This document shows positions 49,206-54,953 of a stretch of DNA of 54,953 nucleotides, piece by piece (the stretch's first letter is position 1; each line of letters opens with the position of its first letter). A program made the translations under genes and the position numbers. Below the pieces are notes generated by a model, which was not told the origin of the DNA, ran no database searches, and saw only the letters and a program-made list of their open reading frames with translations. The DNA is from a virus: IMG/VR virus record IMGVR_UViG_3300017744_000010, positions 1 to 54,953 of that record. The stretch is one strand, 5' to 3'.

Positions 49206-52200
49206 ATGACTTATATTAATAAAAAAGTACCATCAAATGGATCTCTACGTGTTGTCCGAAACGGTCAGTTAGAGTATGCTGGACTCCCATTAAATGGTGA
49301 CAAAAACCAAATAGTCACATTTGATGTAAAGAATGATGAATTTGAGTCTACTAACTTAAAAGACTTATTGGCTTTAGGTGGGGGTGGTACTGGTACTGCT
49401 TTGACTGTGAGAGAATCGCGGGGCTTTGGTGGTACTATTGGTGAAAGTCTATCTAATATTAATACAATAACGTTTGATGAAAATACTGGCTTTAATGTAG
49501 AAGATGCTGGGAATGGTGAAGCATTCATTAGATTGGGATCATCATTTGCTCCTTGGTTTGTTGCAGGTCAAGGAACATTGATACCAGATGGCGAGGAAGC
49601 TATTACCTTTGTTGCTGGTGTTGGTATTGCTATATCAACCAAAACTACAAGAACTGGTATTGGTACTACATTATCTAAAGCAATTATCTTTACGAGTACT
49701 GGTGTTCCTGGTCCTCCTGGTCCTTCTGGTGGTGCTACCGGAATTCAAGGTGCAACTGGTCTCCAAGGATCCACGGGAGCTACGGGATTTACAGGAGCCA
49801 CTGGTTCTACTGGTCCTATTGGAGCTACTGGGTTAGCCTCTATTATTCCTGGTCCTCCTGGTCCTAATGGTCAACAGGGCGCTACTGGTCCTCTCGGTCC
49901 CCAAGGTTCTACTGGCGTACCAGGGGCTACAGGACCTAGAGGATTTATTGGTGCTAGTGGTGCTACAGGTCCTCAAGGTAGTACTGGTGTTCAAGGTGCT
50001 ACTGGTACTACTGGTCCTCAAGGAACTACTGGTGCTACTGGAGTTTTTGGTTCAACAGGTGCCACTGGTCTTAGTGTAATTGGATCTACTGGTGCCACTG
50101 GTCCCCAAGGTTCTACTGGCTCAACTGGTGCTACTGGAGTTTTTGGTTCTACAGGTGCTACTGGTACTGCTGGTCCTACTGGTGCTACGGGGGCAGGTCT
50201 TACTGGTGCTACAGGACCTACTGGGTCTACTGGAATTCAAGGTGCCACTGGTCCCCAAGGATCTACTGGTTCTACAGGAGCTGGTACTACAGGCGCCACA
50301 GGATCTACTGGAATTGATGGCGCTACGGGTCCCCAAGGAACTACTGGAGCTACGGGATTTGGTGCCACAGGACCTACTGGGTCTACTGGGATTCAAGGCG
50401 CTACTGGTCCCCGAGGCACTACTGGTGCTACTGGGTCAGGTGGAACAGGTGCTACAGGATCTACTGGAATTGACGGCGCTACTGGTCCCCAAGGAACTAC
50501 TGGAGCTACGGGATTTGGTGCCACAGGACCTACAGGATCTACTGGAATTGAAGGTGCCACGGGTCCCCAAGGAACTACTGGAGCCACTGGGTTTGGAGCA
50601 ACAGGACCTACTGGGTCTACTGGAATTCAAGGTGCCACTGGTCCCCAAGGAACTACTGGAGCCACTGGAATTGGTGCTACTGGGGCTACGGGAATTCGGG
50701 GTGCCACAGGATCCACTGGTCTTCAAGGTACTACTGGAGCCACTGGAATTGGTGCTACTGGGGCTACGGGAATTCGGGGTGCCACAGGAGAGAGTGGATC
50801 TTCAGGCGCAACTGGTGTCACAGGAGCAACTGGTGTAGGTGCTACAGGTGCTACTGGTCTTGAAGGTGCTACTGGTCTCGCAGGTTCTACTGGTCCATTT
50901 GGCGCTACTGGTGCTACTGGTGCTCCTGGAACTGGGGGATCTACTGGAATTGGAGGTGCTACCGGTGCTACTGGATTTGGTGCTACTGGTGCTACAGGCA
51001 CATCTGGATCTACTGGAGCTACTGGTTCTCTAGGTTCTACTGGAGCAACTGGTTCTTTGGGTGCTACTGGTCCTCTAGGTGCTACTGGATTGTTAGGTTC
51101 TACAGGATCTACTGGTCCATTGGGTGCTACAGGTGCTACGGGATTAGGGGCTACAGGTGTCATAGGATCTACTGGTCCCTTGGGTGCTACAGGTGCTACA
51201 GGATTGGGGTCCACTGGTCTAACAGGTTCTACTGGTCCTACTGGAGCTACTGGTTCTTTTGGTGCTACAGGTCTTGATGGTCCTCTGGGATCTACTGGAG
51301 CAACCGGATTAGGTGCCACTGGTATTCCGGGGGCTACTGGTCCCCTTGGTTCTACAGGTGCTACGGGTGCTCCAGGAACAAGTATCAATGTAAAGGGAAC
51401 AGTACCAACCTTTGCTGACCTACCAACAGTTGGTAATCAGGTAAATGATTTATACTTGGTTGCTGATGAAGGGGGTGAAGGTTATGTTTGGGATGGTACA
51501 TCCTGGAATGCTGTTGGTAAAATTCAAGGTCCCACTGGTCCTCAAGGGGCTACTGGCGCAGGTGCTACAGGTGCTACAGGTCCATTAGGTGCTACAGGTG
51601 CTACTGGTCCACTGGGTTCTACAGGTGCAACTGGTGTATTTGATAATACTAGTGATATCACTACTACTGGTAATATTGAAGCATCAATTATTACAGCAAC
51701 TGTAAAATTTATAGGTGATTTTGATGGTAATGCCGCAAGCGCAGATGAAGCCGCATTGTCAATTGAGTCTCAAGTATCAACAGCAGGAGGAACTGATGAT
51801 GATCATAGAGTTATAATTGTTGATGGTGTTAATGGACCCCTCGGACTAGAAAGTGATAATGGATTATTTTACAGACCATTGTCAAATACATTATTTGCTG
51901 GTAGATTTATTGGTGAAGGTGTTATTTCCTCTTTTGCTGACGATACTAGTGGCACCCAGGCTATATCTAATAGCACAACTTGGATCAATTCAACGTTGTC
52001 AGTGACTATCACCAAGCAATTATCAACTAGTTCTATCCTTGTTCTTGTAAGTCAATCATATTTGGCTAGTTCTGCGGTTGGTGGTATTAGAATACAGAGG
52101 GGAGGCACTACAATTTTGAGTGCTGATGCGGATATTGGAGTTTTGAGTGCCAGTACGGGCACACCATTGACCACCACATCTCTATTAAATAGATGGTCTT

Positions 52201-52337
52201 CTTCCTACTTGGATGCAACTACAGCTACGGGATCTATTACATATTCTACACAGTTTAGGAGAAGCTCTGGTAGTGGTTTCTTTGCGACTCAACCATCGGG
52301 TAATGTTAGTACTATCCAAGTCTTTGAGATTGGCTGA
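49206..52337 (+). CDS. Second collagen-like fibre protein with a C-terminal head domain (1043 aa)
   Basis: Residues 1-165 form a non-collagen base ([24 protein letters not shown] ... [20 protein letters not shown]). Gly-X-Y repeats dominated by GAT and GST follow from about 165 to 725. A short insert ([40 protein letters not shown], about 727-770) has the known phage pattern of a small β-domain. A further short collagen stretch (about 775-811) leads to a non-repetitive C-terminal domain of about 230 residues that ends TIQVFEIG and is probably a β-sandwich receptor-binding head. Seven consecutive 26-residue units at about 355-540 each contain a one-residue break in the Gly-X-Y phase. It starts 16 nt after the first collagen gene, so both are one transcript. 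Confidence 0.9.
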   Translation: MTYINKKVPSNGSLRVVRNGQLEYAGLPLNGDKNQIVTFDVKNDEFESTNLKDLLALGGGGTGTALTVRESRGFGGTIGESLSNINTITFDENTGFNVEDAGNGEAFIRLGSSFAPWFVAGQGTLIPDGEEAITFVAGVGIAISTKTTRTGIGTTLSKAIIFTSTGVPGPPGPSGGATGIQGATGLQGSTGATGFTGATGSTGPIGATGLASIIPGPPGPNGQQGATGPLGPQGSTGVPGATGPRGFIGASGATGPQGSTGVQGATGTTGPQGTTGATGVFGSTGATGLSVIGSTGATGPQGSTGSTGATGVFGSTGATGTAGPTGATGAGLTGATGPTGSTGIQGATGPQGSTGSTGAGTTGATGSTGIDGATGPQGTTGATGFGATGPTGSTGIQGATGPRGTTGATGSGGTGATGSTGIDGATGPQGTTGATGFGATGPTGSTGIEGATGPQGTTGATGFGATGPTGSTGIQGATGPQGTTGATGIGATGATGIRGATGSTGLQGTTGATGIGATGATGIRGATGESGSSGATGVTGATGVGATGATGLEGATGLAGSTGPFGATGATGAPGTGGSTGIGGATGATGFGATGATGTSGSTGATGSLGSTGATGSLGATGPLGATGLLGSTGSTGPLGATGATGLGATGVIGSTGPLGATGATGLGSTGLTGSTGPTGATGSFGATGLDGPLGSTGATGLGATGIPGATGPLGSTGATGAPGTSINVKGTVPTFADLPTVGNQVNDLYLVADEGGEGYVWDGTSWNAVGKIQGPTGPQGATGAGATGATGPLGATGATGPLGSTGATGVFDNTSDITTTGNIEASIITATVKFIGDFDGNAASADEAALSIESQVSTAGGTDDDHRVIIVDGVNGPLGLESDNGLFYRPLSNTLFAGRFIGEGVISSFADDTSGTQAISNSTTWINSTLSVTITKQLSTSSILVLVSQSYLASSAVGGIRIQRGGTTILSADADIGVLSASTGTPLTTTSLLNRWSSSYLDATTATGSITYSTQFRRSSGSGFFATQPSGNVSTIQVFEIG
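50271..50816 (+). repeat. Seven tandem 78-bp repeats in the second collagen gene
   Basis: Units begin at 50271, 50349, 50427, 50505, 50583, 50661 and 50739. Each encodes eight Gly-X-Y triplets plus a two-residue Gly-Z (GA, GF, GS, GF, GF, GI, GI), so the triplet phase breaks once per unit. Several units differ by only a few bases. Confidence 0.85.
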
Positions 52338-52360
52338 TCCTATGGTATAATACATAGGAT
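52324..52360 (+). promoter_or_regulatory. Host-type promoter inside a perfect inverted repeat, for the glycosyltransferase operon
   Basis: TTGAGA (52324-52329) and TATAAT (52346-52351) are 16 nt apart. The -10 box lies in the 8-nt centre of a perfect inverted repeat, ATCCTATG (52337-52344) and CATAGGAT (52353-52360). This would suit a dimeric repressor covering the -10, or an RNA hairpin at the 5' end. The fibre stop codon ends at 52337. Confidence 0.7.
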
Positions 52361-52376
52361 ACACTCAACATATATT

Positions 52377-53450
52377 ATGCGATTTCATATTCTAGGTTTG
52401 CCCCACACGGTGTCTAGTAAAGAATATGTTGCCTGTGCTTACACCCAAAAGGTAGTAAAGTTCGGCAAGATGATGAAAGAACGTGGGCACGAGATAATTC
52501 ATTATGGTCATGAAGATAGTGATCTAGTATGCGATGAACACGTTACTGTGACTACCAATGCCGACCTAGAAAAAGCATATGGATCCTATGACTGGAGAAA
52601 GAACTTCTTTAAGTTCAATACGGGTGATCACGCATATCAAACATTCTATAAGAATGCTATTGAAGAAGTTGGAAAGAGGAAGCAACAACATGATTTCATT
52701 TTACCTTTTTGGGGATCAGGTACTCGCCCTATTTGTGATGCTCATCCTGACCTTATCACAGTAGAGCCTGGTATTGGCTACGCAGGAGGTCATTGGGCTA
52801 ACTGGAAGATCTTTGAGAGCTACGCTATTATGCACGCTTATCAAGGTTTGGCGGCTGTTGGCACTTGTCAGCAAAGCTGGTATGATGTAGTTATTCCTAA
52901 CTATTTTGATTTAGAGGACTTTGAGTATGCGCCAGAAAATAAAGAGGATTATTTTCTATTTTTGGGTCGTGTATATTCTGGTAAAGGTATTGATATTGCC
53001 GTCCAAGTAACCGAGAAGATTGGAGCCAAGCTAGTAGTAGCTGGTCAGAACCCAGAGAACAGAACATTCCCACCACACGTTGAGTTTGTTGGATATGCCG
53101 ATGTAGAGACCCGTAAGCGCCTTATGAGCCGCGCTAAGGCGTCCTTTGTAGCTTCCACATACTTGGAGCCATTTGGTGGTGTACAGGTGGAGAACTTGCT
53201 CTCAGGCACCCCTACGATCACTACTGACTGGGGAGCATTCGTAGAGAACAATCCACACGGACTAACTGGATTCCGTTGCCGCACCTTTGCTGATTTTGTA
53301 AATGCCGCTAAAAACATTGATAGCATTGCTCCTAGCGTATGTCGTAGTTATGGCGAGCAGTTCTCCCTAGAGAATGTCGCACCAAGATATGAGAAGTTTT
53401 TCCAAGATGTTCTCAATGTATATACTGGGGAAGGTTGGTATAAACTATGA
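52377..53450 (+). CDS. GT-B glycosyltransferase (GT4-like)
   Basis: A 357-residue two-domain enzyme. The C-terminal domain has [37 protein letters not shown], typical of nucleotide-sugar-binding GT4 enzymes, and the E-x7-E motif E264-PFGGVQV-E272 followed by [16 protein letters not shown]. The N-terminal acceptor domain starts [22 protein letters not shown] and contains [26 protein letters not shown]. It would transfer an activated sugar to an unknown acceptor. It follows a collagen-like fibre gene and is the first gene of an operon with a second glycosyltransferase (ATGA overlap) and an oxygenase. The host-type promoter suggests expression before or in addition to the late fibre genes. Confidence 0.9.
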   Translation: MRFHILGLPHTVSSKEYVACAYTQKVVKFGKMMKERGHEIIHYGHEDSDLVCDEHVTVTTNADLEKAYGSYDWRKNFFKFNTGDHAYQTFYKNAIEEVGKRKQQHDFILPFWGSGTRPICDAHPDLITVEPGIGYAGGHWANWKIFESYAIMHAYQGLAAVGTCQQSWYDVVIPNYFDLEDFEYAPENKEDYFLFLGRVYSGKGIDIAVQVTEKIGAKLVVAGQNPENRTFPPHVEFVGYADVETRKRLMSRAKASFVASTYLEPFGGVQVENLLSGTPTITTDWGAFVENNPHGLTGFRCRTFADFVNAAKNIDSIAPSVCRSYGEQFSLENVAPRYEKFFQDVLNVYTGEGWYKL

Positions 53451-54349
53451 AAAGAATTGCCTTTTTTACATACAATGAATGGGCTTTCGGGTCTATTCAT
53501 AAGGCTTTAATAAAAGAACTTTATAAAAATGGCATTGATGCTAACATTATTGATTGGAATATTACATATACCAGAGAAGAGTTTGATGCTTTTCAGGAAA
53601 TCTATGATGTATTTGTTACAGTACCAGGAAACGCAGTAACTGCTATACTATCCTATGGTGTTCCTTATAGTAGTATTATTGCTATCGCTCACGGTAGATA
53701 TGATATTCAGTTTGGTTTAGCCGAAGGAAATGATTTCAATGCTTTCTATGCGTATGGCGGTGTTAGCGCAGATTTGGGAGAATATTCATATAACCTTGGT
53801 ATTACTAGGGACTTCTATGTTGTCCGTAATGGTATTAACTTTGATGAGTTCTACCGCCCAGTAGCAGAACAACTAAATGTTATTGGGTATTCGGGTGCTA
53901 TTGAAAAAGATAATCCCCACTCTGATATTAAGGACTGGAAGCGTGGTTATCTAGTCAAAGAAATCGCATCTAGAACCAATACCCAGATACTTCTACCGTC
54001 ACAAAGAAGTCATCTAGCAATGTCTGCTTACTATAAAGATATAGATTGTCTTATGGTATCTTCCACAGAACAAGAATCTTGTGGTCTTCCCTTGTTAGAA
54101 GCAGCCGCAGCAGGTAGGCTACCTATATCAACTCTCACTGGTATCAATAGAGATTTTGAAGTTCCTACTGGCGTTATATTGCCAATGGAAGAAGATCGCT
54201 ATATATTTGCGGGTATGAATGCCATCAATACACTTAAAGAAAACCCCAGCTTCTTTAAACAGCTATGTACAAATGCCCAAGATTTTGCTAGAATACACTA
54301 CGATTGGTCTGTTGTTATAGACGGCTGGATCACATTACTCACATTATAA
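53447..54349 (+). CDS. Second GT-B glycosyltransferase (300 aa)
   Basis: A 300-residue protein overlapping the previous gene by ATGA. The N-terminus [24 protein letters not shown] is a Rossmann-type start; [11 protein letters not shown] is the usual link to the second domain, which holds the E-x7-E motif E210-SCGLPLL-E218 followed by [14 protein letters not shown]. The enzyme is shorter than most GT4 members and its acceptor domain is reduced. It is unrelated to the first glycosyltransferase beyond the fold, so the pair may add two different sugars in order. The acceptor is not known; neighbouring collagen-like fibres are the obvious candidate. Confidence 0.88.
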   Translation: MKRIAFFTYNEWAFGSIHKALIKELYKNGIDANIIDWNITYTREEFDAFQEIYDVFVTVPGNAVTAILSYGVPYSSIIAIAHGRYDIQFGLAEGNDFNAFYAYGGVSADLGEYSYNLGITRDFYVVRNGINFDEFYRPVAEQLNVIGYSGAIEKDNPHSDIKDWKRGYLVKEIASRTNTQILLPSQRSHLAMSAYYKDIDCLMVSSTEQESCGLPLLEAAAAGRLPISTLTGINRDFEVPTGVILPMEEDRYIFAGMNAINTLKENPSFFKQLCTNAQDFARIHYDWSVVIDGWITLLTL

Positions 54350-54353
54350 GATT

Positions 54354-54950
54354 ATGCTTACCGATTTAATACAAATTGTAGACTGCCTTACTCCCGAAGA
54401 GACTAAAAGGTGTCTTGAACTATTGGAAAATGAAGAATGGTCACCTACTACTGTGTTTGGTATGAGTGGAAGTGAGGTGAATCCTGGTATTCGTCTTAAT
54501 GATAGAGTTTGCTTAGACGATGCATCAGAATGTGCTAACATTATGCATGAGGGTATGAATGCCGCCCTATTAAAATATAAAGATACTGTGGCGGGAATTA
54601 ACCAGGAGTTTCAAAAGTTTCCTATCCCAGGTACCTATAGAACAAATTGTTTCCGAGAATCTATTCAGGTTCTCCGATATACTGAAGGTCAGTATTACAA
54701 GTGGCATACTGATGAGGCTACTGATAAGACCCTTAATGAAGTCAATAGAACCATCTCTATGGTTTTATATCTAACAGACGATTTTGAGGGTGGAAGAACT
54801 CACTTTATCCATCGTTACTATAAGCCAAAAGCTGGTCAGGTATTAGTATTCCCATCTAACTGGTGTTTCCCACATGAATGTGAAGTGGTCACCAAAGGAA
54901 CTAAAGTCGCAGCAGTTACTTGGTATCACTCACATTATAACTTTGATTAA
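54354..54950 (+). CDS. 2OG-Fe(II) oxygenase, prolyl-4-hydroxylase/PKHD type (198 aa)
   Basis: The iron-binding triad is H118-T-D120 and H174, with K184 ten residues later as the likely 2-oxoglutarate anchor. RTISMVLYLTDDFEGGRTHF and KPKAGQVLVFPSNWCFPHECEVVTKGTKVAAVTWYH follow the P4Hc/PKHD family (PiuC-like) closely. These enzymes hydroxylate proline or related residues using O2 and 2-oxoglutarate, releasing succinate and CO2. It lies 4 nt after the second glycosyltransferase in the operon behind the collagen-like fibres, which makes fibre proline or glycan precursors plausible substrates. The gene is complete; the window ends 3 nt later. Confidence 0.92.
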   Translation: MLTDLIQIVDCLTPEETKRCLELLENEEWSPTTVFGMSGSEVNPGIRLNDRVCLDDASECANIMHEGMNAALLKYKDTVAGINQEFQKFPIPGTYRTNCFRESIQVLRYTEGQYYKWHTDEATDKTLNEVNRTISMVLYLTDDFEGGRTHFIHRYYKPKAGQVLVFPSNWCFPHECEVVTKGTKVAAVTWYHSHYNFD

Positions 54951-54953
54951 TGA

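Noticed and set aside
50723-51388. Long minus-strand and alternate-frame ORFs within the collagen genes (for example PxAPVxPV repeats)
   Set aside because: GGT-GCT-ACT-type repeats leave other frames open by composition. None has a start context or a recognisable domain.
1-54953. tRNA genes and photosynthesis (psbA, psbD, hli) genes, common in this phage group
   Set aside because: I looked for cloverleaf-like intergenic segments and for these proteins and saw none. A tRNAscan or profile search could still find something missed.

Overview
The window reads as part of the genome of a T4-like cyanophage (a marine contractile-tailed myovirus of the Kyanoviridae type, infecting Synechococcus or Prochlorococcus). 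T4 core genes are recognisable from their proteins: gp33, gp59, gp32, gp4, gp54, gp48, gp53, gp26, gp29, gp27 and gp5. Cyanobacterium/cyanophage-restricted elements are mixed in: a DUF1825 protein, a DUF4278-like peptide, a cyanobacterial glutamine-riboswitch-type RNA, phoH and thyX. The DNA is AT-rich, genes are tightly packed, almost all are on the + strand, and start/stop overlaps are common. No photosynthesis genes and no tRNA were seen.

Layout. Positions 1-1970 hold the 3' end of a lysine-rich repeat protein, a free-standing HNH endonuclease and a 37-residue membrane peptide. Positions 1972-26009 are a 24-kb adhesion block: a 4067-residue repeat protein, a small structural-type protein, and three repeat-rich fibre proteins, the last two ending in an S74 intramolecular chaperone. 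Positions 26100-32600 carry small early/middle genes: glutaredoxin, a 2OG-Fe(II) oxygenase-like protein, a glutamine-riboswitch-like leader with two small ORFs, thyX, phoH, a RecB-like nuclease, gp33, gp59 and DUF1825. gp32 follows, then gp4 as the only minus-strand gene, then the baseplate/tail-hub run gp54-gp48-gp53-hypothetical-gp26-(frameshift ORF)-gp29-tail hydrolase-gp27-gp5-spike. The last block (46224-54950) has two large collagen-like fibres, two GT-B glycosyltransferases and a prolyl-4-hydroxylase-type oxygenase.

Regulation. Two promoter families can be read by eye. Octamers of the form (C/T/A)(A/T/C)TAAATA precede structural genes and match the T4-like late promoter; gp33, the late co-activator, is encoded in the window. 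Host-type TATAAT boxes, often preceded by TG, precede the early/middle genes and sit directly after terminators.

Most interesting observations. (i) A very well-formed -1 frameshift signal at the end of gp26 would fuse it to a 56-residue ORF just upstream of the tape measure gp29, the same layout as lambda G/GT tail chaperones. (ii) Thr-rich collagen fibres lie beside two glycosyltransferases and a prolyl-hydroxylase-like enzyme, suggesting a phage-encoded fibre-modification cassette. (iii) A glutamine-riboswitch-like RNA precedes small ORFs. (iv) The giant fibre gene has a strong ribosome site that feeds a 7-codon in-frame leader ending in TAG. (v) The tail hydrolase pairs a lysozyme-like and an M23 domain behind a tape-measure-like N-terminus, while gp5 is split and has no lysozyme domain.
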